64,000 bases of DNA from Dryocola sp051307055 (GTDB lineage Bacteria; Pseudomonadota; Gammaproteobacteria; Enterobacterales; Enterobacteriaceae). The notes beneath the pieces are model-generated. The model ran no database searches. It worked only from the letters and a program-made list of their open reading frames with translations, and was not told the origin of the DNA. The position numbers and the translations under genes are program-made. Where the stretch lies: contig NZ_CP149994.1 of NCBI RefSeq assembly GCF_051307055.1, forward strand, positions 124,001 to 188,000, read 5' to 3'. Of this stretch, positions 43,270 to 52,713 are shown piece by piece. Numbering within the stretch: the stretch's first letter is position 1; the number at the start of each line of letters is the position of its first letter.

Positions 43270-45264
43270 TTGCGAGTCAGTCGTTCCTTAACGATTAAAC
43301 AAATGGCGATGGTGTCAGCCGTCGCCGTGGCGTTTATTTTTATTTTTATCGTCGTGCAGCTTTTTCACTTTGTGCAGCAAAGCCGCTACGACACCGCAAG
43401 CCAGATGGAAAAAATTGCCCATTCGGTGCGTCTGCCCCTGTCTGAAGCCGTCCTCAAAGCCGATATACCCCAGGCGGAGGCTATTCTTAATCAAATTCAG
43501 CCTTCCGGCATTATCAGCCGGGCGGATGTTGTGCTGCCTAACCAGTTCCAGGCCCTGCGCAAAAGCTTTGCGCCAGAGCACACCATCCCGGTCTGGATGG
43601 CGCGTCTGTTTGAGCTGCCGGTACAAATTTCTCTGCCGCTTTATTCGTTAGAACGCCCGGCAAACCCGCAGCCGCTGGCTTACCTGGTGCTGCAGGCGGA
43701 TTCCTGGCGGATGTACAAATTCATCATCAGCACCATATCCACGCTGCTGACCACTTATCTGCTGCTGGCGTTGATTTTATCCGTGGCGATCAGCTGGTCG
43801 ATTAACCGTTTGATTATCCATCCGCTGCGGAAGATTGCCCGCGAGCTGGATGGTCTCAGCCCGCAGGATGCGGGAGGGCATCAGCTCAAGCTGCCGCCGC
43901 TGCATCACGATGACGAGATAGGCATGCTGGTGCGCAGCTATAACCGTAACCAGCAGATGGCGCTGCGTCTGCATCAGGAAATGAACGTGATGAGCACCCG
44001 TCACGCGGTGACGGATCTGCCAAATAAGACCCTGCTGCTGGCGCTGCTTGAGCAACTGGTAGCGAGCGAGAAAAACAACGTGCTGATGATAATCACCAGC
44101 GAAACGCTGGGCGACGCCGCCGGCGTGCTTAACGAAGAGCAGCGCGAAACGCTGCTGCTGACGATGGTGAGCAAAATTAAAAGCGTGCTGCCGCCGAAGA
44201 TGGTGCTGGCGCAGCTTAGCGGGAACGACTTCGGCATTATCGCCCACGGCATAAAAGACGCCTGGCATGCCATGGCGCTGGCGCAGCAGCTCATGGCGGC
44301 GCTTAATGAAAAACTGCCGATTAACGGACTGCAGCTCAGGCCGACCGCCAGCATTGGTATCGCGATGTATCACGGCGGGCTTACGGCGGAACAGCTTTAT
44401 CGCCGTGCGGTTTCCGCCGCGTTTTCCGCTCGTCGTCACGGTAAAAACCAGATCCATTTCTTCGATCCGGAACAGATGGAAAAAGCGCAGCGCCGCCTGA
44501 CGGAAGAGCAAGACATCCTGCACGCGCTTGAACAGCAGCAGCTGGCGGTTTGGCTACAGCCGCAGGTAAATATGCGCAGCGGCGAGACGGTGAGCGCGGA
44601 GGTGCTGCTGCGTATGCAGCAACCTGACGGCTCATGGGCTTTGCCGGAAGGGCTGATCGAGCGTATAGAAGCCTGCGGGCTGATGGTGACTGTCGGCGCA
44701 TGGATACTTGAAGAGAGCTGCCGTACGCTTTCAGCCTGGCAAAAACGCGGTATCACCATGCCGCTCTCCGTTAATCTGTCGGCGCTGCAGCTGCTGCATG
44801 AGGCGACGGTCCCGTCGCTGCTGGAAATGCTCGCGCGGTACCGCATTCAGCCCGGCTCGCTGATTCTGGAAATCACAGAAAGCCGCCGCATCGATGACCC
44901 GGACGCCGCGGTGAAAATGCTGCGTCCGCTGCGGAAAGCGGGCGTGAGGATCGCGCTGGATGATTTTGGCATGGGCTACGCCAGCCTGCGCCATCTGCAT
45001 CATATGAAGTCCCTGCCGATAGACGCGCTGAAAATCGACAAAAGTTTTGTCAGCGGCCTGCCGGAAGACGGGGCGATGGTCAGCGTGATTGTCGCGATGG
45101 CCAAAACGCTCGGCCTGAAGCTGGTCGCGGAAGGCGTGGAGCTGGCCGCCCAGCGCGACTGGCTGCTGGCCGAAGAGGTGACTATAGCGCAGGGCTATCT
45201 GTTCTCCAGAGCCCTGACGCTTGAAGAGTTTGAATTCCGCTACTTATCCGCGCCGATTGAGTAG
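43270..45264 (+). CDS. pdeK: PdeK (HmsP-type) cyclic-di-GMP phosphodiesterase
   Basis: 664 residues starting at a TTG codon (read MRVSRSLTIKQMAM, as in E. coli YhjK). It has two transmembrane helices (about 12-34 and 150-173) around a periplasmic sensor, then a HAMP-like segment (INRLIIHPLRKIARELDGL). A degenerate GGDEF domain follows (LSGNDFG instead of GGDEF). The C-terminal EAL domain keeps EVLLR in place of EALLR, NLS, ITESRRID, DDFGMGY and AEGVEL. HmsP relatives hydrolyse c-di-GMP and lower exopolysaccharide, so a role opposing the neighbouring cellulose operon is likely. Confidence 0.92.
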   Translation: MRVSRSLTIKQMAMVSAVAVAFIFIFIVVQLFHFVQQSRYDTASQMEKIAHSVRLPLSEAVLKADIPQAEAILNQIQPSGIISRADVVLPNQFQALRKSFAPEHTIPVWMARLFELPVQISLPLYSLERPANPQPLAYLVLQADSWRMYKFIISTISTLLTTYLLLALILSVAISWSINRLIIHPLRKIARELDGLSPQDAGGHQLKLPPLHHDDEIGMLVRSYNRNQQMALRLHQEMNVMSTRHAVTDLPNKTLLLALLEQLVASEKNNVLMIITSETLGDAAGVLNEEQRETLLLTMVSKIKSVLPPKMVLAQLSGNDFGIIAHGIKDAWHAMALAQQLMAALNEKLPINGLQLRPTASIGIAMYHGGLTAEQLYRRAVSAAFSARRHGKNQIHFFDPEQMEKAQRRLTEEQDILHALEQQQLAVWLQPQVNMRSGETVSAEVLLRMQQPDGSWALPEGLIERIEACGLMVTVGAWILEESCRTLSAWQKRGITMPLSVNLSALQLLHEATVPSLLEMLARYRIQPGSLILEITESRRIDDPDAAVKMLRPLRKAGVRIALDDFGMGYASLRHLHHMKSLPIDALKIDKSFVSGLPEDGAMVSVIVAMAKTLGLKLVAEGVELAAQRDWLLAEEVTIAQGYLFSRALTLEEFEFRYLSAPIE

Positions 45265-45440
45265 CATCCTTGTTGCAAATGTTATTGAGCTGGTGCGAGC
45301 CAGCGCAATAATTTAACAATTTTGTTGCCAAATTAGCGCTGTATCACGTCCCGCATTTTTTATGGGTGCTATTTTTCCAGCCGCGTGCCGTAAGGCAAAT
45401 TAACGCGGCGCGACGGAAATTCTCCTCTCAAGGACACCCT

Positions 45441-46727
45441 ATGAAAATCTCTCTCTTTAAAAGCCTCTACTTTCAGGTGCTGACCGCAATTGCCATAGGT
45501 ATTTTGCTTGGGCACTTTTATCCGGAGCTGGGCGCGCAGATGAAACCGCTTGGCGATGCCTTCGTCAAGCTCATTAAAATGATCATCGCGCCCGTTATCT
45601 TCTGTACCGTGGTAACCGGCATTGCGGGTATGGAAAGCATGAAAGCCGTAGGGCGTACCGGCGCGGTAGCGCTGCTCTACTTCGAAGTGGTCAGCACCAT
45701 CGCGCTGATTATCGGCCTGGTGGTGGTTAACGTGCTGCAGCCGGGCGCCGGTATGAACGTCGATCCCTCGACGCTTGATGCCAAAGCCGTGGCCATGTAC
45801 GCCGAACAGGCGCAGCAGCAGGGCGTGGTAGCGTTTCTGTTAGATGTGATCCCCGGCAGCGTGATTGGCGCCTTTGCCAGCGGTAATATTTTGCAGGTGC
45901 TGATGTTTGCGGTGCTTTTTGGCTTTGCGCTGCATCGCCTGGGCCACAAGGGCCAGTTGATTTTCAACGTTATCGAAAGCTTCTCGCAGGTTATTTTTGG
46001 CATCATCAATATGATTATGCGCCTGGCGCCGATCGGCGCTTTCGGGGCGATGGCGTTTACCATCGGTAAATACGGCGTCGGCTCGCTGGTGCAGCTCGGT
46101 CAGCTTATCCTCTGCTTCTATATAACCTGCATCCTGTTTGTGGTGCTGGTGCTGGGTACTATCGCACGCGTTACCGGCTTTAATATTTTCAAGTTTATCC
46201 GCTACATCAGAGAAGAGTTGCTGATCGTGCTCGGCACGTCTTCCTCCGAGTCCGCGCTGCCGCGTATGCTCGACAAAATGGAGAAGCTTGGCTGTCGCAA
46301 ATCGGTTGTGGGGCTGGTTATCCCGACGGGCTACTCCTTTAACCTGGACGGGACCTCGATATACCTGACGATGGCGGCGGTGTTTATCGCCCAGGCGACC
46401 AACAGCCACATGGATATCTTCCATCAAATCACGCTGCTGGTGGTGCTGCTGCTCTCTTCCAAAGGGGCGGCGGGCGTGACAGGAAGCGGGTTTATCGTGC
46501 TCGCGGCCACCATCTCCGCCGTGGGGCATTTACCGGTGGCGGGCCTGGCGCTGATTCTCGGCATCGATCGCTTTATGTCTGAAGCGCGCGCGCTGACTAA
46601 CCTGGTCGGTAACGGCGTGGCGACAATCGTCGTGGCGAAATGGGTTAAGCAGCTGGATGAAAAGCAACTTAAAGAAACGCTTGGTAATAAACATTCCGCC
46701 AAAAAAGTGACCGAAGTCTCCCCTTAA
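45441..46727 (+). CDS. dctA: DctA, C4-dicarboxylate:cation symporter
   Basis: 428 residues, equal to E. coli DctA. It imports succinate, fumarate, malate and aspartate under aerobic conditions. DAACS family motifs present: GTSSSESALPRML (serine-rich re-entrant loop), NLDGTSIYLTMAA, and NLVGNGVATIVVAKW. The start is MKISLFKSLYFQ after CAAGGA; 25 more codons are open upstream. In E. coli it is controlled by DcuS/DcuR and CRP; no site is clear enough here to annotate. Confidence 0.96.
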   Translation: MKISLFKSLYFQVLTAIAIGILLGHFYPELGAQMKPLGDAFVKLIKMIIAPVIFCTVVTGIAGMESMKAVGRTGAVALLYFEVVSTIALIIGLVVVNVLQPGAGMNVDPSTLDAKAVAMYAEQAQQQGVVAFLLDVIPGSVIGAFASGNILQVLMFAVLFGFALHRLGHKGQLIFNVIESFSQVIFGIINMIMRLAPIGAFGAMAFTIGKYGVGSLVQLGQLILCFYITCILFVVLVLGTIARVTGFNIFKFIRYIREELLIVLGTSSSESALPRMLDKMEKLGCRKSVVGLVIPTGYSFNLDGTSIYLTMAAVFIAQATNSHMDIFHQITLLVVLLLSSKGAAGVTGSGFIVLAATISAVGHLPVAGLALILGIDRFMSEARALTNLVGNGVATIVVAKWVKQLDEKQLKETLGNKHSAKKVTEVSP

Positions 46728-46738
46728 TCCTCCCAATT

Positions 46739-46767
46739 ACCCGCAGCGACTTGCCCTCGCTGCGGGT
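46739..46767 (+). terminator. Hairpin terminator after dctA
   Basis: ACCCGCAGCGA / TCGCTGCGGGT 11-bp stem with a 7-base loop, 11 bases after the dctA stop. The following sequence is not T-rich, so it may be Rho-assisted. Confidence 0.55.
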
Positions 46768-46944
46768 GGCTGCGCATAATTACCCCTCATTACGGTAGCT
46801 GCTGGCTATTTTTTTATTTTTTACGTGACGTTTTCGCACAAATGCGGTCAAACGGAATGGTGAAACGTCACCAACGTCGGCTTTTTCAGGTAAGTCTGCA
46901 CCGTCGTTATACTTTTTAACCAGGAATGTTTCTCAGGGGTTCAC

Positions 46945-48429
46945 ATGCAGGGCACCAAAATTCGACTCTTAGCTGGCGGATTGCTGTTGGTCGCCGCCGC
47001 CGGTAATGTGCAGGCAGAAACGCTACAGCCCGACCCGGCATGGCAGGAAGGCCAGCTGGCAAATGGTTTTCAATGGCAGGTTCTTGCTACGCCGCAGCGC
47101 CCCAGCGATCGTATAGAAGTTCGTCTGTTGGTCAATACCGGCTCCTTAACTGAGAGCACCCAGCAGAGCGGCTACAGCCACTTTTTGCCGCGTCTGGCGC
47201 TGACGCAACACGGCAGCCTGCAGCCCTTGCAGGCCCGTTCTTTATGGCAGCAGAGCGTGGACCCGGCGCGTCCCCTGCCGCCGGCTATCGTCTCTTATGA
47301 CTTCACGCTGTTTAATCTTAGCCTGCCGAATAACCGCAATGATTTGCTCAAAGAAGCGCTGACGTTTCTTGCCGACAGCAGCGGCAGTATGGCGGTGACG
47401 CCTGAAACCGTAGATACCGCTTTGCAAACGCAGGATATGGTCGCGACCTGGCCGATGGACACCCGGGATAGCTGGTGGCGCTACCGGCTGAAAGGTTCCA
47501 CGCTGCTGGGCCACGATCCTGCCGAAGATTTAAAACAGCCGGTCGATGCCGCACAGCTCAACGCCTTCTATAAAAAATGGTACACCCCGGACGCCATGAC
47601 TCTCATCGTGGTCGGTAATATAGACAGCCGCAGCGTTGCTGAACAGATCAATAAAATCTTTGGCGGGCTGGAGGGCAAACGCGAAACGCCCGCCCCGGTG
47701 CCAACGCTTTCCCCGCTTAAGCCCAAGCCGGTCAGCCTGATGACCGGGAGCGTGCGTCAGGATCGCCTGTCGCTGATGTGGGACAATCCGTGGCAGCCAA
47801 TCCGTGATTCCGCAACGCTGCTGCGCTACTGGCGTGCCGACCTGGCCCGTGAGGCGCTGTTCTGGCATGTGCAGCAGAATCTCAGTAAAGGGAATGCTAA
47901 AGATCTTAACCTGAGCTTTGACTGCCGCGTGCTGTACCTGCGCGCGCAGTGCGGCATCAATCTGGAAACGCCGAATGATAAGCTTAACGGCAACCTGGCA
48001 ACCGTAGGGCGCGAGCTGGTGCGTGTGCGGGATAAAGGGCTGTCGCAGGAGGAGTTTGACGCGCTGATTGCGCAGAAGAAGATGGAGCTGACGAAACTGT
48101 TTGCCACCTACGCCCGCACCGATACCGATGTGCTGATTAGCCAGCGCATGCGTTCGCTGCAAAATCAGGTCGTGGATATCGCGCCGGAGCAGTATCAGAA
48201 GCTGCGTCAGAATTTCCTGAATAGCCTGACGCTTACGCTGCTTAACCAGGATCTGCGTCAGCAGCTGTCGCAGGATATGTCCCTGGTGCTGCTGCAGCCG
48301 CAGGGCGAGGCGGAGTTTAATATGAAGGAGCTGCAGGGGACATGGGAGAAAGTCATGTCGCCTCCACAGACGCCGCCGCTGACGGATAATCCTAAGCAGG
48401 ATGTGTCGGATATTCCGCCTGCGCAGTGA
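46945..48429 (+). CDS. yhjJ: YhjJ, secreted M16-family peptidase homologue lacking the zinc motif
   Basis: 494-residue protein with a signal peptide (MQGTKIRLLAGGLLLVAAAGNVQA) and a pitrilysin/insulinase-like fold in two halves. The position where active M16 enzymes have HxxEH reads GYSHFLPRLAL, so the zinc site is absent and the protein is probably not a peptidase; E. coli YhjJ is the same. It continues KWYTPDAMTLIVVGN, as in M16 domains. It may act as a non-catalytic binding protein in the periplasm. Function unknown. Confidence 0.92.
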   Translation: MQGTKIRLLAGGLLLVAAAGNVQAETLQPDPAWQEGQLANGFQWQVLATPQRPSDRIEVRLLVNTGSLTESTQQSGYSHFLPRLALTQHGSLQPLQARSLWQQSVDPARPLPPAIVSYDFTLFNLSLPNNRNDLLKEALTFLADSSGSMAVTPETVDTALQTQDMVATWPMDTRDSWWRYRLKGSTLLGHDPAEDLKQPVDAAQLNAFYKKWYTPDAMTLIVVGNIDSRSVAEQINKIFGGLEGKRETPAPVPTLSPLKPKPVSLMTGSVRQDRLSLMWDNPWQPIRDSATLLRYWRADLAREALFWHVQQNLSKGNAKDLNLSFDCRVLYLRAQCGINLETPNDKLNGNLATVGRELVRVRDKGLSQEEFDALIAQKKMELTKLFATYARTDTDVLISQRMRSLQNQVVDIAPEQYQKLRQNFLNSLTLTLLNQDLRQQLSQDMSLVLLQPQGEAEFNMKELQGTWEKVMSPPQTPPLTDNPKQDVSDIPPAQ

Positions 48430-48511
48430 TCTTTATCCTCGCTCCGGCCCTCTTCCTGCAAGGGAGAGGGGAAAGAGCACCCTTCGTCTCTTGTGAAAAA
48501 GGGTTAAGTCG

Positions 48512-48545
48512 AAAAAACCTCCCGCCCCTTTGGGGGAGGAGGTTA
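48512..48545 (-). terminator. Rho-independent terminator of kdgK
   Basis: On the minus strand, AACCTCCTCCCCC / GGGGCGGGAGGTT with a short loop, followed by a run of six T. It lies 20 bases after the kdgK stop. Confidence 0.8.
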
Positions 48546-48563
48546 TAGTGAGCGAATAGCGCC

Positions 48564-49496
48564 TTACGCAGGCATCGCTGCCTGAGGAATAATTGCCCCA
48601 CGATACTGGATTACGGTGCTCGCCGTTAAGTGCCCGCGTTTTGCTGCCGCTTCGGCGTTACCGCCGGTCAGACGGACGGCCAGATACCCGGCGCTGAATG
48701 AATCTCCGGCCGCGGTTGTATCAACCACTTTCTCTTTCGGTAATTTAACGGCAGGCACTTCCAGTAGCGGTTCGCCCTGAATGGCCACCAGGCAAGATTC
48801 TGCGCCGCGTTTAATCACCACTTCACGCACGCCTGCTGCCTGAGTACGGGTAATGACCTCTTCCGCCGGCTTCTCGCCCCACAGCAGATCCTCATCGTCC
48901 AGCGTCAGGAAGGCGATATCCGTATAGCTCAGCATCTGCTGATAAACCTTCTGCGTCTCTTCCTTGCTCGCCCACAGACGCGGACGATAGTTGTTGTCGA
49001 AAATCACCCTGCAGTCGTTAGCGCGCGCTTTGCCCAACAGCGTCATTAATTTTTCCCGGCTGGCCGGGTTAAGAATGGCAAGGCTGATGCCGCTCAGATA
49101 GAGATAGTCAAATTGTGCCAGCTTGGCGCAGATCGCGTCGGCCTGCTCGCTCTCCAGCCAGAAACGGGCTGCCGCTTCGTTACGCCAGTAATAGAAGGTG
49201 CGCTCGCCGCTGGCGTCCGTTTCGATGTAATAGAGGCCAGGCAGTCGATTTTCCAGACGCTGGGTAAGCGTGGTGTGGACATGCTCTTTTTGCCACGTAT
49301 CCAGCATCTGCTGGCTGAAGCTATCCTCCCCCAGCGCGGTAACGTAGTGAACTTCAAGATCGTTTGCCGCAACCTGACGGGCAATATAGACCGAGGTATT
49401 AAGGGTGTCGCCGCCAAAGCCGCGGTTAACTTCCGCACCCTTTTCCGACAGTTCAATCATACATTCGCCGATAACGGCAATTTTCCGGGTTGGCAT
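48564..49496 (-). CDS. kdgK: KdgK, 2-dehydro-3-deoxygluconokinase
   Basis: 310-residue PfkB-family kinase that makes KDPG from 2-keto-3-deoxygluconate in hexuronate and pectin breakdown. N-terminal signature GFGGDTLNTSVYIARQ; C-terminal signature with the catalytic Asp DTTAAGDSFSAGYLAVRLTGG. Closely similar to E. coli KdgK from IAVIGECMIELSEKGAEV to QYRGAIIPQAAMPA. The start is MPTRKIAVIGE at 49496; 17 further codons are open but non-homologous. Divergent from pdeH. Confidence 0.96.
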   Translation of the reverse strand: MPTRKIAVIGECMIELSEKGAEVNRGFGGDTLNTSVYIARQVAANDLEVHYVTALGEDSFSQQMLDTWQKEHVHTTLTQRLENRLPGLYYIETDASGERTFYYWRNEAAARFWLESEQADAICAKLAQFDYLYLSGISLAILNPASREKLMTLLGKARANDCRVIFDNNYRPRLWASKEETQKVYQQMLSYTDIAFLTLDDEDLLWGEKPAEEVITRTQAAGVREVVIKRGAESCLVAIQGEPLLEVPAVKLPKEKVVDTTAAGDSFSAGYLAVRLTGGNAEAAAKRGHLTASTVIQYRGAIIPQAAMPA

Positions 49497-49655
49497 AATC
49501 AGAAGACCTGCATAAGTGAAATGATGAATAGTTTGAGCCGTGCCCAAAAATGAGTCAACCAGTTTAAAACAGCGTTTCGGAAAAATCAGGGTTGGGCCAG
49601 CTTATTGAAGAATTGGCGGAAATTTATCCCGGGCGCTTTGCGCCGATGATGAACA

Positions 49656-49682
49656 TAAAGTTATCAATCGCCACGCCGATAA
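49656..49682 (+). promoter_or_regulatory. Sigma28 (FliA) class 3 flagellar promoter for pdeH
   Basis: TAAAGTTA-N11-GCCGATAA matches the FliA consensus TAAAGTTT-N11-GCCGATAA at 15 of 16 positions with the exact spacer. It is 48 bases before the pdeH start codon. E. coli yhjH is a known class 3 flagellar gene. Confidence 0.92.
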
Positions 49683-49729
49683 CCTTTCGACGGGCCATCT
49701 GAGTTATCAAGTCAAACAGGACGTGCAGG

Positions 49730-50503
49730 ATGAAGTTGAAGCAGATTACTCACCGGCTTAATACGGCTGAAGCGAGTGTCGAAAGTTTGCAGGAAAGACG
49801 GTTTTGGTTACAGTGCCAGCGGGAATATACTTTTCAGCCGATCTATAAGATTGACGGGACGTTGATGGCAGTGGAGCTGCTGACCATTGTGACGCATCCG
49901 AGTGAGAAAGAGGTCCGTATTCCTCCGGATCGTTATTTTTTATCTATTTCTACACGCAGCCGCCTGAGCGTGATTGAAGAGCAGCTGCACCTGCTGGAAA
50001 AGTGGCAATCCACTTTCCTTGGGCACGGCATTCTGGCCTCGGTAAACGTCGATGGCCCTACGCTGATGGCGATGAAACATCACCGGCCGATTCTGACGCT
50101 TATCGACAGGCTTCCCTGGGTGCGCTTCGAGCTGGTGGAACACATCACCCAGCCGCAGGCCGCGACGCTTGCGCATCTGCACGAGTTCGGCCCGCTGTGG
50201 CTTGACGATTTTGGCACGGGCATGGCGAATTTCTCAGCGCTTAGCGAAGTGCGATACGACTACATCAAAGTTGCGCGCGATCTGTTTATCATGCTGCGTA
50301 AAAGCGACGAAGGCCGCACTTTGTTTACCATGCTGCTGCAGCTGATGAACCGCTACTGTAAGGGCGTGATTGTCGAAGGAATTGAAACGTTAGACGAGTG
50401 GCGTGACGTTCAGGCCTCCCCGGCTTTTGCCGCCCAGGGCTACTATCTGTCCCGTCCCGTTCCTTTTGAAAATCTGAAAAACATACTGATTCGCCTTCCC
50501 TGA
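49730..50503 (+). CDS. pdeH: PdeH (YhjH), cyclic-di-GMP phosphodiesterase
   Basis: 257-residue stand-alone EAL domain protein without sensor or membrane segment. The EAL position reads MAVELLT, as in E. coli PdeH. Further EAL motifs are NVDGPTL, ELVEH, WLDDFGTGMANFSALSEVRYDYIKVAR and IVEGIET. It is the main phosphodiesterase that keeps c-di-GMP low in motile enteric cells, preventing the YcgR brake on flagella. It is transcribed from the sigma28 promoter just upstream, opposite to kdgK. Confidence 0.96.
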   Translation: MKLKQITHRLNTAEASVESLQERRFWLQCQREYTFQPIYKIDGTLMAVELLTIVTHPSEKEVRIPPDRYFLSISTRSRLSVIEEQLHLLEKWQSTFLGHGILASVNVDGPTLMAMKHHRPILTLIDRLPWVRFELVEHITQPQAATLAHLHEFGPLWLDDFGTGMANFSALSEVRYDYIKVARDLFIMLRKSDEGRTLFTMLLQLMNRYCKGVIVEGIETLDEWRDVQASPAFAAQGYYLSRPVPFENLKNILIRLP

Positions 50504-50567
50504 TGCCGTTTTGGCTACCCTAAACTATCTTTAGTTAAGGTAAGCCAGCTCGGGAAGAGGGAAGGGC

Positions 50568-52634
50568 ATGTCAAAAACAGGTAAAATTATCAGTGCAGTA
50601 GTCGGGATTTTATTGTTGTTGGTTGTGATAGCTATCATCGTGATCGCTACGTTTGACTGGAATCGACTCAAACCGACCATCAACCAAAAAGTCTCGACGG
50701 AACTTAATCGTCCTTTTGCCATACGCGGCGATTTGGGCGTGGCGTGGGAGCGTAATAAAGAGGAAACCGGCTGGCGAAGCTGGGTGCCCTGGCCGCATGT
50801 GCACGCTGAAGATATTATTCTCGGTAATCCCCCTGATATTCCTGAAGTCACTATGGTGCACCTGCCGCGCGTAGATGCCACTCTTGCGCCTTTGGCGCTG
50901 CTCACCAAAACCGTTTATATCCCGTGGATCAAGCTGGTCAAACCCGATGCGCGGCTCATCCGCCTGTCCGAAAAGAACAATAACTGGACGTTCAAACTGG
51001 CAGGCGATGAAAACAAAGAGCAGAACCAGACGCCGTCTGCCTGGTCGTTCCGCATGGATAATATCCTGTTCGATAAAGGCCGCATTTCCGTTGATGACAA
51101 GGTCTCCAGGGCGGATATGGTCATCATCGTCGATCCGCTCGGTAAGCCGCTGCCGTTTAATGAAGTTTCAGGTAAAAAACCAACCGGGAAAGATGCCGCC
51201 AAAGCAGGCGATTACGTGTTTGGTTTGAAGGTGGACGGACGCTATAACGGCGAGCCGATTGAAGGCACCGGTAAAATCGGCGGCATGCTGGCGTTGCGTA
51301 GCGAAGGCGACACGGCTTTCCCTGTGCAGGCGGATGTCCATTCCGGCAACTCCCGCGTTGCGTTAATCGGCACTGTTAACAACCCGATGAAAATGGGCGG
51401 CGTCGATCTTCAGCTGAAGTTCTCCGGCGATTCGCTGGGTAACCTCTACGATCTGACCGGCGTGCTGCTGCCGGATACGCCGCCGTTTGAAACCGACGGC
51501 CACCTGCTGGCGAAAATCGATACGGAAAAAGGCTCGGTCTATCGCTATCAGAACTTTAATGGCCGTATCGGCGACAGCGATATTCACGGCTCGCTGACGT
51601 ACTCCCAGGGCGAGCCGCGTCCTAAGCTTGAAGGCGAGCTGGAATCCAGACAGCTGCGGCTGGCGGATTTAGGACCGCTCATCGGCGTGGATTCCGGTAA
51701 AGGCGCGCAGCAGAGCAAAAAAGCCGAAGAGAAAAAAGGCGAGAAGACGGTTCAGCCGGCCGATAAAGTGCTGCCCTATGACCGCTTTGAAACGGACAAA
51801 TGGGACGTGATGGATGCGGACGTGCGCTTTAAAGGCAAGCGTATCGAACACAGCGGTACGCTGCCGCTTAGCGATCTCAACACCCATATCATCCTCAAAA
51901 ATGCCGATCTGCGCCTGCAGCCGCTCAAATTCGGCATGGCGGGCGGCACCATCAACGCCAATATCCACCTCGAAGGCGACAAAAAACCGATGCAGGGCCG
52001 GGCGGATATTCAGGCGCGCCGCTTACAGTTAAAACAGCTGATGCCAAAGGTGGAATCGATGCAGAAAACGCTTGGCGAGCTGAACGGCGATGCGGACATT
52101 CGCGGGCGCGGTAATTCGGTGGCAGCGCTGCTCGGCAGCAGCGACGGTAACCTCAAGCTGCTGATGAACGACGGGTTAATCAGCCGTAACCTGATGGAGA
52201 TCGTCGGCCTCAACGTAGGCAACTACATCGTCGGGAAAATCTTTGGCGATGAGGAAGTAAGGATTAACTGCGCCGCGGCGAACCTGGATTTACGGGGCGG
52301 GATCGCTACGCCACGCATCTTCGCGTTCGATACCGAAAACGCCCTGATTAACGTAACGGGCACCACTAATTTCGCCAGCGAGCGGCTCGATTTAACCATC
52401 AATCCGGAAAGTAAGGGGATTCGTATCGTTACCCTGCGCTCGCCGCTCTATGTGCGCGGCACCTTTAAAAATCCGGATGCTGGTGTAAAAGCCGGGCCGC
52501 TGATAGCCCGTGGCGCAGTCGCCGCCGCGCTGGCAACGCTTGTAACGCCTGCCGCCGCGCTGCTGGCGTTAATCTCACCGTCTGAGGGCAACGATAATCA
52601 GTGCCGTAACATTCTGGGGCAGATGAAGAAATAA
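50568..52634 (+). CDS. yhjG: YhjG, AsmA-family inner-membrane/periplasmic protein
   Basis: 688 residues. A single N-terminal transmembrane helix (IISAVVGILLLLVVIAIIVIATF) is followed by the AsmA start FDWNRLKPTINQKVSTELNRPFAIRGDLGV. A long beta-rich periplasmic body and the conserved AsmA C-terminal region follow (SSDGNLKLLMNDGLISRNLMEIVGLNVGNYIVGKIFGDEEVRINC). AsmA-like proteins are proposed bridges for phospholipid transport to the outer membrane. E. coli YhjG is 686 residues. A Lys/Glu-rich insert (QQSKKAEEKKGEK) lies near 383-395. Confidence 0.93.
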   Translation: MSKTGKIISAVVGILLLLVVIAIIVIATFDWNRLKPTINQKVSTELNRPFAIRGDLGVAWERNKEETGWRSWVPWPHVHAEDIILGNPPDIPEVTMVHLPRVDATLAPLALLTKTVYIPWIKLVKPDARLIRLSEKNNNWTFKLAGDENKEQNQTPSAWSFRMDNILFDKGRISVDDKVSRADMVIIVDPLGKPLPFNEVSGKKPTGKDAAKAGDYVFGLKVDGRYNGEPIEGTGKIGGMLALRSEGDTAFPVQADVHSGNSRVALIGTVNNPMKMGGVDLQLKFSGDSLGNLYDLTGVLLPDTPPFETDGHLLAKIDTEKGSVYRYQNFNGRIGDSDIHGSLTYSQGEPRPKLEGELESRQLRLADLGPLIGVDSGKGAQQSKKAEEKKGEKTVQPADKVLPYDRFETDKWDVMDADVRFKGKRIEHSGTLPLSDLNTHIILKNADLRLQPLKFGMAGGTINANIHLEGDKKPMQGRADIQARRLQLKQLMPKVESMQKTLGELNGDADIRGRGNSVAALLGSSDGNLKLLMNDGLISRNLMEIVGLNVGNYIVGKIFGDEEVRINCAAANLDLRGGIATPRIFAFDTENALINVTGTTNFASERLDLTINPESKGIRIVTLRSPLYVRGTFKNPDAGVKAGPLIARGAVAAALATLVTPAAALLALISPSEGNDNQCRNILGQMKK

Positions 52635-52665
52635 AATTGCTCAAAGTATGGCTCACTTATATAGT

Positions 52666-52700
52666 GCTAAAAGCACGTGTGCGCAGCACGTGCTTTTAGC
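52666..52700. promoter_or_regulatory. 14-bp inverted repeat ahead of ccdA (probable operator or yhjG terminator)
   Basis: GCTAAAAGCACGTG (52666-52679) and CACGTGCTTTTAGC (52687-52700) form a perfect inverted repeat with a 7-base centre. It ends 13 bases before the ccdA start codon. Each arm also contains the self-palindrome CACGTG. TA modules of ccd type are autorepressed through such sites. It also follows yhjG by 31 bases and could fold as a terminator, though without a T-run. Confidence 0.6.
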
Positions 52701-52713
52701 AAGAGGTAATGCA

